From Chitinophaga terrae (ex Kim and Jung 2007) (GTDB taxonomy: Bacteria > Bacteroidota > Bacteroidia > Chitinophagales > Chitinophagaceae), in the NCBI RefSeq assembly GCF_900107795.1, contig NZ_FNRL01000013.1:1-64000 (forward strand): 64,000 nucleotides of DNA, read 5' to 3'. Position numbers and translations under genes: made by a program. Shown here in pieces: positions 16,619 through 26,710 of the stretch. The notes below the pieces were generated by a model. It did not search any database and was not told the DNA's origin. It saw nothing but the letters and a program-made list of their open reading frames with translations. Position 1 is the stretch's first letter; each line of letters opens with the position of its first letter.

Positions 16619-19600
16619 TTGGCAAGGAAAACATACTTTGGTGCTATTGCCGTTACAGCAATCGTATCCTTTTTAATTGTTAATACTGCCGCTAGAAATC
16701 GTACGTGGGATCCGAATTTACTGAAGAGAAGACCTGTGACACCGGACACTGTTATCACCGGGCAGACCAAAATCGATTCTACCGGAAAGAAGAGAGATTC
16801 ACTAAAATACCCCCTAAAGGACAGGAGAGGCCCCAACCTAACAGATAAGGGGACGGGGAGCGCTATTGACCTCAAAGACCCGGCAAATATCAATAAAATT
16901 GTTGAATACGACCCGGTCACGAAGCAATACACGGTAACGGAAAAGATTGGCAACCAATATTATAGAAACCCAACTTACCTCAGTTTTGACGAATTCTACA
17001 AACTTCAATCTCAACAAAGCGAAAAAGATTACTGGCAAAAACGCGCCAGTACCCTCGGCAACCTTAACCAACGCGGTATAGGCCCGACGCTTTATAACGG
17101 CAATAACCTCTTCGACCGCATCTTCGGCGGAAGCAAAGTAGACATCCGCCCCCAGGGAAGTGTTGATCTGACCTTCGGCTACCAGGGACAAAATATCAAA
17201 AACCCCGTACTCGTTGAACAAGCCAGGAGAAATGGCGGCTTCAACTTCGATATGGGCATCAACATGAACGTAGTAGGAAAGATCGGCGATAAACTGAAAC
17301 TCCTTACCAACTATAACACCCAGTCGCAATTCGACTTCGAAAACCAGGTAAAACTGGAATATACCGGGTATAACGACGAGATCATCAAAAAGATCGAAGC
17401 CGGTAACGTAAGCTTTCCTTTAAGAAGCTCCCTTATCTCCGGTATTCAATCCCTCTTCGGGGTTAAAACACAATTGCAGTTCGGGCGCCTGACAGTAACC
17501 AGCGTATTATCGAACCAGAAATCCCAGAAGCAGAACATGATGCTGAAAGGCGGAACCCAGGTACAGGACTATAACATCCGGGCAGACGAGTACGAAGACA
17601 ACCGGCACTTCCTCCTGGCCCAGTTCTTCCGGGATACGTTCAACTACGCCATGTCCAACCTGCCCGTCATCCGCTCCCTTACCAACATCACCCGCCTGGA
17701 AGTTTGGGTGACCAATAAAACAGGAGCCACTACGCAAACCAGGGATATCGTGGGCTTGATGGACCTCGCCGAGTATGCGCCTTATAACAAGGATATCCGG
17801 GTGAACACTTCTTCTCACCTGCCCGACAGGGGAACCAACGACCTGTATGGAAAACTGGTCAGCGATCCTGCCAGCCGAAATACGGGAACGGTTGTAAGCC
17901 GGTTGCTGGCTTTAGGGCTTCAGCCGGTGTCGGAGTTCGAGAAAACATTCGCAAGAAAACTGGATTCTACCGAATATACCTATAACCGTCAACTGGGCTT
18001 CATCTCTCTGAACCAGCAACTGCAACCCGACGAGGTGCTGGCAGTTGCTTACCAGTATACCTACAACGGAAGGGTATACCAGGTGGGTGAGTTCTCGCAG
18101 GATGTACCGCCGGATCAGAACAACAGCGCCAACCAGCCCGTATTGTTCCTGAAGCTCCTGAAAGCTACTTCCGCACGGCCTGTTCTTCCTATCTGGAAAC
18201 TGATGATGAAAAACGTGTATGCTACCGGCGCTTTCCAGGTGAACAAGGAAGATTTCAGGATGGATGTTTATTATAAAGACCCCGGCGCCGAAGGCCGCCC
18301 GCCAAGCGATAAACGTTATATACCCGACGCCAAGGGCGATTATGCCGGCGCTCCTATCATCACCATCCTGGGACTGGACCGGTTGAATAACCAGTTAGAC
18401 CCCCAACCGGATGGAGTGTTCGATTATGTAGAAGGATATACTATCAACTCCCTGCAGGGCAAGATCATCTTCCCTACGCTGGAACCCTTTGCTGATGGAT
18501 TGAAAAAGGCGTTTGGCGGAGATGCAACATTGGAAAAACAATACCTCTACAGGGTGTTATACGACTCCATCAAAGTAGTGGCCCAACAATTCCCGCAACT
18601 CAACAGGTACGTGATCAGGGGTTCCTATAAATCTGCCAACTCGTCTGAGATCATGTTGGGCGCAGGTGTTACCATCCCGCCGGGATCTGTAACAGTAACA
18701 GCAGGCGGACAGCTGCTTCGCGAAAACGTGGATTACATCATCGATTATAACCTGGGCAGGCTTAAAGTGATCAACGCCGGCGTCCTGAATTCAGGAGTGC
18801 CTATCAATGTACAGTTTGAGAACAACGCTTTGTTCGGGCAGCAGGTCCGGAATTACTTCGGTACCCGCCTGGATTATGTGGTCAACGATAAACTGAGCCT
18901 GGGCGGAACAGTGGTAAGAATGAGCGAACGCCCTTACTACCAGAAAGTGAACTATGGGGAAGATCCTATTAAGAATACCATGGTAGGATTCGACGCCAAC
19001 TACGCCTCCGAATGGAAAGGACTGAACAAATTCCTGGATAAATTACCAAACTATAACAGCACTACTCCTTCTACCATCCTCTTTACAGGCGAGGTGGCCA
19101 GGTTATTCCCCGGCCACAGCAAACTGGTGAACCAACCCGGTTCCCGCCAGGGTACTGCCTTTATCGACGACTTTGAAGGGGTGAAGAGCGGTTATGACCT
19201 GAAATTCCCTGCCACCAGCTGGGCATTGGCTTCTACGCCGAAAGGCGCTACCAACGCCAGCGGCCAGGTAATGTTCCCTGAAGCGGAAGTAAGCAATGTG
19301 CTGGAATATGGTAAGAACAGGGCAAAACTGGCTTGGTACATTATCGAACCAACCTTACAGCTGCCTAAATCGCCTAACCTGCCTCCCGGCATCTCGGTAG
19401 ACGACCAGTCAGATCCCCGCGTGAGAATGGTTTACCAGAAAGAAGTGTTCAAGAACAGGTCTACAGATTTCGGGCAAGCCCAGTTAAGCACGCTCGACTT
19501 GGCTTATTACCCAACAGAAAGAGGCCCGTATAACTTTACTTCTTCCAATTTACAGATGGATCGCAATGGTCGCCTCGTCAGACCTCAAACCCGCTGGGGC

Positions 19601-22600
19601 GGTATCATGAGGGCGATAGATAACAGCGACTTCGAAACTTCCAATATCGAGTATATCGAATTCTGGATACAGGACCCATTCATCAAACAGCCGAACAGCA
19701 CCGGCGGTTCCCTGTACTTTAACCTGGGTAACGTGTCGGAAGACATCCTGAAAGACTCCAAAAAGTTTTTCGAAAATGGAATGCCTGATCCAACCCAGGA
19801 CCCGAATAAGATCGACTCGTCCAAATGGGGCCGTTTCCCTAAATTCCAGCAGCAGATCACGCAGGCGTTTGACAACGATCCTGCCATCCGCGCGTACCAG
19901 GACGTAGGATATGACGGTCTCAGATCGCAGGACGAAGCATCGTTCTATAAAGGGTATATGGATACCTTAAGAATGAACTTCGGCGGTGCGCCTGTTTACA
20001 ACCAGGCGTTGGCCGACCCGGCAAACGATGATTACAAACATTATCGCGATCCTGTTTACAACGGTCAGCCGATCCTGCAACGCTATAAAAACTATAGCAA
20101 CCCTGAAGGCAATTCGCCGGTTTCAGATTCCAAATCGCAGTATTCTTCTGCCGCTACCAATATTCCTGAATCAGAAGACCTGAACAGGGATAATACCATG
20201 AACGAAACTGAAGAATACTTCCAGTACAGGGTCGACCTGAAACCGAATATGCAGGTAGGTACCAACTTCATCGTAGATAAAATCGATGCAGATGTTACAT
20301 TGCCCAATAACCAAAAGGTTACAGAAACCTGGTACCAGTTTAAAATTCCTATCAATCAATACAACCAGAAGGTTGGAAACATCCCCGACTTTAAGTCGAT
20401 CCGTTTCATGAGGATGTTCCTTACTAATTTCTCTGATTCTGTAGTTGTACGTTTCGGGAAACTGGAACTGGTACGCAACCAGTGGCGCAGGTATATGTAT
20501 GAAGTGAAACCAGGCGATCCTATTCCTATCGATAACAGCACTACATTTAATTCTTCTGCTGTCAACATCGAAGAGAACTCGTCCCGTACTCCTATCCCTT
20601 ATGTACTGCCTCCGGGAGTAGTAAGGCAGAATACTATCAGCACCAATAATACTACCCTGCAGTTAAATGAGCAATCATTATCTGTACAGGTATGTAACCT
20701 GAAAGATGGAGAGATAAGAGCGATGTACAAAACGCTGAATATGGATCTGCGCCAGTATAAGAAGATGCAGATGTATATGCACGCAGAAGCAGTGCAGTCG
20801 GCTTCTTCGCTGAGAGACGGGCAGATACAGGCAGTGATCCGTATCGGTAGCGACTTTGTAAGCAACTATTACGAATACCGCATTCCATTGAAGGTAACAG
20901 ACTGGAATGGTCCCAAGACGGCGTATGATATATGGCCTGAAAGAAATAACCTGGAACTGGTATTATCGCAGATGAGCGCATTGAAGCAAAAACGGAATAT
21001 GTGCGATTCCTGTTCGCCATTGCTGCCTTACCCGCAAAACCCGGTAGCCGACGAGTATGGCAACTACATGACGGTAATGGGTAACCCGAGCTTAGGTGAT
21101 GCCAGAACAATGATGATTGGTGTATTGAACCCGAAAGATGATGGTATGCCTCAATGTGCGGAAGTTTGGTTTGACGAGTTAAGATTGACAGACTTTGACG
21201 AAAAAGGCGGCTATGCTGCGCAGGCAAGGGTAGATGTGCAACTGTCCGACCTGGGTACTGTATCCGTATCCGGGAATATGCACACAGCAGGATTCGGAAA
21301 TATTGACCAGCGGGTGAATGAACGGTTCAGGGATAACTTCCTGCAATACGACGCGGCGGCCAACTTAGACCTGGGCAAACTGCTGCCTAAGAAAATAGGC
21401 TTGTCTATACCTGTGTATGCAGGTTACTCGCAGGCGGTAAGTAATCCTGAGTATGATCCTTACGACCTGGATATTAAACTGAAAGATAAAATTGCGCTGG
21501 CCAGGAACAGGAGAGAAAAAGACTCTATCCGCCGCAATGCACAGGACTTCACTTCCATCAAGAGCCTGAACTTTACGAACGTCCGTAAGCTGAACCTTGG
21601 CAGTTCGGGCAAACGCAAACTATGGGATTTGGAAAACTTTGACCTGAGTTACTCCTTCTCGCAGATCATGCGACATAACCCGCTTATCGAAAATGATGTG
21701 CTTACAAAACATCGGGGCGGATTAGGATATAACTACGCAGGGCAACCGCATTACATAGAACCGTTTAAACGACTGATACGAAGCAAGACGCATTGGTTTG
21801 ATCTTATAAAAGATTTCAACTTCAACTACGTGCCGTCTATCCTCAGCTTCAGGGCCGATATCTCCAGGCAGTTTGGAGTTACCCGTGTGAGGAACGTAGG
21901 CGGAGATGTGAAATACCAGTTGCCGGAAACCTATAATAAATACTTTACTTTCGACAGGTATTACACGGTGAAATGGGATCTGACCCGCAGCATCAACTTT
22001 GAGTTCAACGCGGTGAATAATGCAAGGATAGATGAACCGTATGGCAGGTTGGATAACTCTTCGAAGAAAGACACTGTTCGTCGCAACTTCTTCAGGGGAG
22101 GGCGTAATACTAACTACATGCACAATGCAAACTTTACCTATTTATTGCCGACTGCCAAGTTCCCGGCTTTAAACTGGACCAACGTTTCCATTGGTTATAG
22201 TACGGAATACCGCTGGACCGGCGCATCTCAACTGGCGCTGTACCTGGGTAACGCCATCGAAAACTCACAACAGAAAACGTTGACGGCGGAATTCAAGTTT
22301 GCCGAGCTTTATAATAAGTCGAGATTCCTGCGTGAGATCAATGCCCGGAAAAATACCGGTAATAATCAAAACAACAACAATAAGAAGAACAACCAGAAAG
22401 ACCAGGCTAACCAGCAACAGACAGCCTCTTCGGATAAAGAAATATCTCCCTGGGTGAAAGGTATCCTGAAGCCGCTGATGATGCTGAAGCGTATAGGACT
22501 GAACTATAATGAGAATGCCGGTACAAGATTGCCAGGATATATAGACAGTACGAAAGTTCTGGGTATGAACTGGGCTTCAATGGCGCCGGGTCTGAACTTC

Positions 22601-23890
22601 GTGTTGGGATACCAGCCCGACAGGAAATGGTTTGATAAATTCGCACAAAAAGGACTGATAACGCCTGATACTTTATTCAACATACAGGCACAGCAACAAT
22701 ACACGCAACGCTGGGACCTGCAGGCCCGTTTAGAGCCATTCAATGACCTGACCATCGACCTGACGATGACCAAGTCGTTTACCAAAACGCATACGGAGCT
22801 TTTCAAAAACCTGACAGATCCGCCTAATTACCAGCACCTGAGCCCATATGATGCCGGCGGATTCGAGATCTCTTATATCGCTATCAAAACAATGTTTGGC
22901 AATATCCAGACAAAAGACGGCGTATCTGAAACATTCAGGAAATTCGAGTCATACAGGAACACGATCTCCCAACGTTTGGGAGCGCTGAACCCTTATAATA
23001 AAGATCCGGGCATACCATCAAAGGATCCTAAAGATCCTACTTACGCTTACGGCTATACGAGATATGCACAGGATGTATTGATCCCTGCATTCCTTGCAGC
23101 CTATACAGGAAAAGACCCCAGCAAAATATCGCTGCTGAAACAGGGTAATGATAATGTGAAAAGCAATCCGTTCAGCAACTATATACCACGGCCGAACTGG
23201 AGCCTGACCTATAACGGGTTAACGAAGCTGGAACCATTCAGATCTTTCTTAACCAACTTTACGTTAAGGCATACTTATATAGGTTCATTGAGAATGGATT
23301 CCTACAATACTTCCATGTACTTCGAAGATCCAAGGCTGGCAGGATTCCCGGCGTTCAGGGATACTATCTCCGGAAACTATTACCCGTATTTCATGGTGCC
23401 TAACCTGACGCTGACAGAATCTTTCTCTCCATTATTGGGAGTGGATATGACCTTTGTAAACAGCCTGAATGCAAGGGTAGAATTCCGTAAAACGCGTTCG
23501 CTGAGCTTAAGCCTGATCGATTACCAGTTAACGGAAGTAAGGTCGAGTGAGATCATCATTGGCGGCGGTTACAGGATCAGGGGACTTGCATTGCCTTTTG
23601 CGATCAATAAGAACGGCGCCCGCAAGTTGCAGAACGATCTGAACATACGGCTGGATCTCAGCTTCCGTGATGATAAAACAGCCAATAATCGTTTGGATGC
23701 CGACCTGGTTATACCAACAAGCGGGCAGAAGGTAGTTGGTATTTCACCATCTATCGACTATGTGGTGAACAACAGGTTGAACCTGCGTTTCTTCTACGAC
23801 AGGCGTCAGACCATCCCTGTGATTTCAACCGCTTACCCGATCACCAGCACGAACGGAGGTATCACATTCAGGTTCATATTATCGCAATAA
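16619..23890 (+). CDS. sprA: Type IX secretion outer-membrane translocon SprA (Sov)
   Basis: A 2423-residue outer-membrane protein, the size expected for SprA/Sov, the giant beta-barrel pore through which type IX substrates cross the outer membrane. The N terminus is signal-like (ARKTYFGAIAVTAIVSFLIV), followed by NRTWDPNLLKRRPVTPDT. The barrel begins around KVDIRPQGSVDLTFGYQGQ, and the C terminus ends with an aromatic-containing strand (TFRFILSQ). A low-complexity Asn/Lys/Gln stretch lies near residues 1917-1945. The start is TTG; no in-frame ATG occurs until far downstream. It follows ruvA by 34 bases. Confidence 0.95.
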   Translation: MARKTYFGAIAVTAIVSFLIVNTAARNRTWDPNLLKRRPVTPDTVITGQTKIDSTGKKRDSLKYPLKDRRGPNLTDKGTGSAIDLKDPANINKIVEYDPVTKQYTVTEKIGNQYYRNPTYLSFDEFYKLQSQQSEKDYWQKRASTLGNLNQRGIGPTLYNGNNLFDRIFGGSKVDIRPQGSVDLTFGYQGQNIKNPVLVEQARRNGGFNFDMGINMNVVGKIGDKLKLLTNYNTQSQFDFENQVKLEYTGYNDEIIKKIEAGNVSFPLRSSLISGIQSLFGVKTQLQFGRLTVTSVLSNQKSQKQNMMLKGGTQVQDYNIRADEYEDNRHFLLAQFFRDTFNYAMSNLPVIRSLTNITRLEVWVTNKTGATTQTRDIVGLMDLAEYAPYNKDIRVNTSSHLPDRGTNDLYGKLVSDPASRNTGTVVSRLLALGLQPVSEFEKTFARKLDSTEYTYNRQLGFISLNQQLQPDEVLAVAYQYTYNGRVYQVGEFSQDVPPDQNNSANQPVLFLKLLKATSARPVLPIWKLMMKNVYATGAFQVNKEDFRMDVYYKDPGAEGRPPSDKRYIPDAKGDYAGAPIITILGLDRLNNQLDPQPDGVFDYVEGYTINSLQGKIIFPTLEPFADGLKKAFGGDATLEKQYLYRVLYDSIKVVAQQFPQLNRYVIRGSYKSANSSEIMLGAGVTIPPGSVTVTAGGQLLRENVDYIIDYNLGRLKVINAGVLNSGVPINVQFENNALFGQQVRNYFGTRLDYVVNDKLSLGGTVVRMSERPYYQKVNYGEDPIKNTMVGFDANYASEWKGLNKFLDKLPNYNSTTPSTILFTGEVARLFPGHSKLVNQPGSRQGTAFIDDFEGVKSGYDLKFPATSWALASTPKGATNASGQVMFPEAEVSNVLEYGKNRAKLAWYIIEPTLQLPKSPNLPPGISVDDQSDPRVRMVYQKEVFKNRSTDFGQAQLSTLDLAYYPTERGPYNFTSSNLQMDRNGRLVRPQTRWGGIMRAIDNSDFETSNIEYIEFWIQDPFIKQPNSTGGSLYFNLGNVSEDILKDSKKFFENGMPDPTQDPNKIDSSKWGRFPKFQQQITQAFDNDPAIRAYQDVGYDGLRSQDEASFYKGYMDTLRMNFGGAPVYNQALADPANDDYKHYRDPVYNGQPILQRYKNYSNPEGNSPVSDSKSQYSSAATNIPESEDLNRDNTMNETEEYFQYRVDLKPNMQVGTNFIVDKIDADVTLPNNQKVTETWYQFKIPINQYNQKVGNIPDFKSIRFMRMFLTNFSDSVVVRFGKLELVRNQWRRYMYEVKPGDPIPIDNSTTFNSSAVNIEENSSRTPIPYVLPPGVVRQNTISTNNTTLQLNEQSLSVQVCNLKDGEIRAMYKTLNMDLRQYKKMQMYMHAEAVQSASSLRDGQIQAVIRIGSDFVSNYYEYRIPLKVTDWNGPKTAYDIWPERNNLELVLSQMSALKQKRNMCDSCSPLLPYPQNPVADEYGNYMTVMGNPSLGDARTMMIGVLNPKDDGMPQCAEVWFDELRLTDFDEKGGYAAQARVDVQLSDLGTVSVSGNMHTAGFGNIDQRVNERFRDNFLQYDAAANLDLGKLLPKKIGLSIPVYAGYSQAVSNPEYDPYDLDIKLKDKIALARNRREKDSIRRNAQDFTSIKSLNFTNVRKLNLGSSGKRKLWDLENFDLSYSFSQIMRHNPLIENDVLTKHRGGLGYNYAGQPHYIEPFKRLIRSKTHWFDLIKDFNFNYVPSILSFRADISRQFGVTRVRNVGGDVKYQLPETYNKYFTFDRYYTVKWDLTRSINFEFNAVNNARIDEPYGRLDNSSKKDTVRRNFFRGGRNTNYMHNANFTYLLPTAKFPALNWTNVSIGYSTEYRWTGASQLALYLGNAIENSQQKTLTAEFKFAELYNKSRFLREINARKNTGNNQNNNNKKNNQKDQANQQQTASSDKEISPWVKGILKPLMMLKRIGLNYNENAGTRLPGYIDSTKVLGMNWASMAPGLNFVLGYQPDRKWFDKFAQKGLITPDTLFNIQAQQQYTQRWDLQARLEPFNDLTIDLTMTKSFTKTHTELFKNLTDPPNYQHLSPYDAGGFEISYIAIKTMFGNIQTKDGVSETFRKFESYRNTISQRLGALNPYNKDPGIPSKDPKDPTYAYGYTRYAQDVLIPAFLAAYTGKDPSKISLLKQGNDNVKSNPFSNYIPRPNWSLTYNGLTKLEPFRSFLTNFTLRHTYIGSLRMDSYNTSMYFEDPRLAGFPAFRDTISGNYYPYFMVPNLTLTESFSPLLGVDMTFVNSLNARVEFRKTRSLSLSLIDYQLTEVRSSEIIIGGGYRIRGLALPFAINKNGARKLQNDLNIRLDLSFRDDKTANNRLDADLVIPTSGQKVVGISPSIDYVVNNRLNLRFFYDRRQTIPVISTAYPITSTNGGITFRFILSQ

Positions 23891-23912
23891 CGACCAGATC
23901 TTTTTTACATAA

Positions 23913-23950
23913 AAGGCCGGGGCATTCTGATGCTCCGGCCTTATTTTTTT
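23913..23950 (+). terminator. Intrinsic terminator of sprA
   Basis: AAGGCCGGGGCA pairs with TGCTCCGGCCTT (one G-T pair) around a six-base loop, followed by a T-rich run. Confidence 0.9.
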
Positions 23951-23974
23951 CTTTTGCTTTTGAGAGAAATGATT

Positions 23975-23982
23975 TAGGTTTG
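23975..23982 (+). promoter_or_regulatory. Promoter -7 box for the Cys/His small-protein gene
   Basis: TAGGTTTG fits TAnnTTTG and is four bases before the GTG start at 23987, the same close spacing as at mqnB and rsmG. Confidence 0.6.
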
Positions 23983-23986
23983 CGGC

Positions 23987-24358
23987 GTGAAACTCATCCC
24001 GATCATATGCATCTTTTTCGGACTCTTGCTGCAGAACTTCAGCAAGAGCGTGATCTATGTGCAGTTCTGGATGAACCAAACCTATATAGCCAACAATCTT
24101 TGCGAGAACAGGGATAAGCCAAAGATGCACTGTAATGGTAAGTGCCACCTGAAAAAAGAATTGGAAAAAGATACCCAGCAGGACAAGAACAACAGCACGA
24201 ATAAGGAGAAATTTGAAGTGATGTTTGTGGAAAATGTTCCTGGTTTTTCAAGTTTTTCTGTAGAGAATGAGCTCACCCAAACAGCTCATTATAAAGAACC
24301 GTTTTTAGTTATCCCATCCTTCTCTATATTCCATCCTCCCCGGGCCTTGGCAGCATAA
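23987..24358 (+). CDS. Small Cys/His-rich exported or membrane protein upstream of a TonB receptor
   Basis: A 123-residue protein with a GTG start. Residues 1-20 are hydrophobic and may be a signal peptide or anchor. The conserved part is NNLCENRDKPKMHCNGKCHLKKEL (residues 36-59 in part), with Cys39, His48, Cys49, Cys53 and His54, a likely metal-binding cluster; it is followed by a charged stretch. I recall similar small proteins with a CNGKCHL motif in other Bacteroidota but no defined function. It precedes a TonB receptor and a Cys-rich propeller lipoprotein, suggesting a role in metal uptake or sensing. Confidence 0.75.
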   Translation: MKLIPIICIFFGLLLQNFSKSVIYVQFWMNQTYIANNLCENRDKPKMHCNGKCHLKKELEKDTQQDKNNSTNKEKFEVMFVENVPGFSSFSVENELTQTAHYKEPFLVIPSFSIFHPPRALAA

Positions 24359-24423
24359 TTGTACCCGATTTCTTACTCCTTCTATTCGTATGCCCAACAT
24401 CGGATAGTTAACTTATTGCGCAC

Positions 24424-26703
24424 ATGAAACAATGTTGTTTACTCATCATTGCCTGCATTGCTGCATTGAGCAGTCGTGCACAGCAAATATATGGGCGTGT
24501 GGCAGATGCACAGACCAGGGAAGCATTACCCGGGGTTACTGTGCGGCTATGTCATGCTCCCAGTGGATGTACTACCAATTCGGCCGGCCGTTATGAACTA
24601 AATGCGGCAAGTGCCGATTCAATAATCATATCATTTACCGGCTATATCAGCCAGCGGATTCCCGTAGAGCAGGCTCAGAAAAGGTCTGTCATCTACCTGC
24701 AACCATCTGCAACTAATCTTAACGAGATCATTGTTTCTTCTTCCCGTGAACAGCAGCCCCGTACTACTGCTCCTATTGCTATCAGTACGGTTTCCTCACA
24801 ACAACTGAACGAAGCAAAACCGGTAACGTTAGACCAGGTATTGAACAAGGTAAGCGGCGTATACATGGTAGATCTGGGTAACGAGCAGCATACCATGGCT
24901 ATACGGCAGCCTATTGGTTATAAAAGCCTGTTCCTGTACCTGGAAGATGGGATACCTATCCGCACCATCGGCGACTTCAATCATAACGCCCTGATAGAAA
25001 TCAACATGGCCGCGCTTCGTAACATAGAAGTGATCAGGGGACCCGCATCTTCTTTGTACGGCAGTGAAGCGGTTGGCGGCGCTGTAAACTTTATTACTTC
25101 AGCGCCAACACTGGTGCCAACTGCAAAACTGCAGTTGGAAGGAAGCAACTGGGGTTACCGCCGGGCGGATTTTAATATATCCAGCACCGTGAAAAAACTG
25201 GGATTCGTGGTCAGCGGTTACTATGCCAACCAGCATAATGGATATATGGATCACAGCGATTTCCATAAGCTGGCTTTAACAGGCAAGCTGGTTTACCAGG
25301 CCAATGAAAAGAATAAATGGACAAACGCTATTTCTTATATAGATTATAAAACAGACCAGACAGGCGGACTTGACAGCGCACATTTTTTTGCCCGCGATTA
25401 TAAGAACTTCCAGACGTTCACCTACCGGGAAGTAAATGCCCTGCGTATCAGGAGTACCTGGGAACATACCTGGAACAATACTAACCATACGTCTTTTACT
25501 GCCTTTTTCAGGAACAACCGGATAGGGCAAAATCCATTTTACGCGATCAAAGATGTACGCGGCACCCCGAAGGCCGGCGGACAGATCAACAGTGATGGGT
25601 TCAACAGTTACGGGATAATCATTCAACATAAAAAACAGTTCGGCTGGAAACAGGCTGCCCTGATAGCCGGGTTGAGCATGGATTACAGTCCCGCTTCCTT
25701 CTGGGCCGATTATATTGATATCACCAAAGACGCTGCGGGATATTATCGCAGTTACATAAAAACAGATTCTTCATTAACTGATTATAATGTAGGATTGCTT
25801 AACAGTGCCGCCTATACGCAGTTTGAGTTTGTTCCGTTAACGCGCCTGAAAGTTGTAGCTGCTTTGCGTTACGACAGGATGGACTACAATTTTGTCAATC
25901 ATCTTACTCCTTCTGCCTACACAGGCGCGCCAAGCGAACGCAATAACTTCAACGCGCTTACGCCAAAGCTGGGATTGACTTACGACCTGGGCCGCGACCA
26001 TGGCATATATGCCAACTATAGTGTGGGATTTGCACCGCCAAATATCTCCGAATTGTATACCGGCGTGAAAGTACCGGTATTGAAACCTGCTACCTATTAT
26101 AACTGCGAAGCTGGCGGCTGGATGGCCTTTGCAAAGGGGAAAGGATATGTTGATCTGAGCCTGTATTATATGAAAGGGAGTAACGAAATCATCAGCGTAA
26201 GGGAGGCGGATGGATCGTATGTGAACAGGAATACCGGAGAAACTTCGCATAAGGGAATAGAATGGAATATAAAGTATACGCCTATACGAAGTTTGTTTTT
26301 CAGAACGAGCGGAACTTATGCTTTGCATGAATTCAAAGCGTATGAAGATGGCGCCAAAGTGTATACCGATAACCAGATGAATGGTGCGCCAAAGTGGATC
26401 ACTAATACGGAGCTGACGTGGAAACCTTCGTTCCTGGCTGGTTTCAGGATAGGGGCAGAGTGGCAGCATATCGGCGATTATTACATGGACCCCGCCAACA
26501 CATCGAAGTATGGAGGTTACGACCTGTTTAATGCCAGGGTAGGATATGAATGGAAGGGATTTGAATGCTGGGTGAATGCAATGAACCTGGGCGACAGGCT
26601 TTATGCAACGACAGCTGAGAAGTCGGCATATGGCAAAACCTACCGCGTAGGTCCAAGACAAACTTTTAATATCGGTATTGCTTATACATTCACAGGAAAA
26701 TGA
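24424..26703 (+). CDS. TonB-dependent outer-membrane receptor
   Basis: A 759-residue receptor. Signal peptide 1-19; carboxypeptidase-like regulatory domain about 20-93 (IYGRVADAQTREALPGVTV); plug about 115-225, including IRQPIGYKSLFLYLEDGIPIR and VIRGPASSLYGSEAVGGAVN; then the barrel, ending FNIGIAYTFTGK. It is not a SusC type: it is shorter and has no SusD partner. The closest match is to siderophore, cobalamin or metal receptors. Its neighbours carry Cys/His motifs, so a metal ligand (copper is one candidate) is inferred. It is 65 bases after the small Cys/His protein. Confidence 0.9.
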   Translation: MKQCCLLIIACIAALSSRAQQIYGRVADAQTREALPGVTVRLCHAPSGCTTNSAGRYELNAASADSIIISFTGYISQRIPVEQAQKRSVIYLQPSATNLNEIIVSSSREQQPRTTAPIAISTVSSQQLNEAKPVTLDQVLNKVSGVYMVDLGNEQHTMAIRQPIGYKSLFLYLEDGIPIRTIGDFNHNALIEINMAALRNIEVIRGPASSLYGSEAVGGAVNFITSAPTLVPTAKLQLEGSNWGYRRADFNISSTVKKLGFVVSGYYANQHNGYMDHSDFHKLALTGKLVYQANEKNKWTNAISYIDYKTDQTGGLDSAHFFARDYKNFQTFTYREVNALRIRSTWEHTWNNTNHTSFTAFFRNNRIGQNPFYAIKDVRGTPKAGGQINSDGFNSYGIIIQHKKQFGWKQAALIAGLSMDYSPASFWADYIDITKDAAGYYRSYIKTDSSLTDYNVGLLNSAAYTQFEFVPLTRLKVVAALRYDRMDYNFVNHLTPSAYTGAPSERNNFNALTPKLGLTYDLGRDHGIYANYSVGFAPPNISELYTGVKVPVLKPATYYNCEAGGWMAFAKGKGYVDLSLYYMKGSNEIISVREADGSYVNRNTGETSHKGIEWNIKYTPIRSLFFRTSGTYALHEFKAYEDGAKVYTDNQMNGAPKWITNTELTWKPSFLAGFRIGAEWQHIGDYYMDPANTSKYGGYDLFNARVGYEWKGFECWVNAMNLGDRLYATTAEKSAYGKTYRVGPRQTFNIGIAYTFTGK

Positions 26704-26710
26704 TTTTAAG

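Noticed and set aside
20652..21227. 191-residue minus-strand frame inside sprA
   Set aside because: Low-complexity Ser/Leu-rich translation opposite a clear gene.
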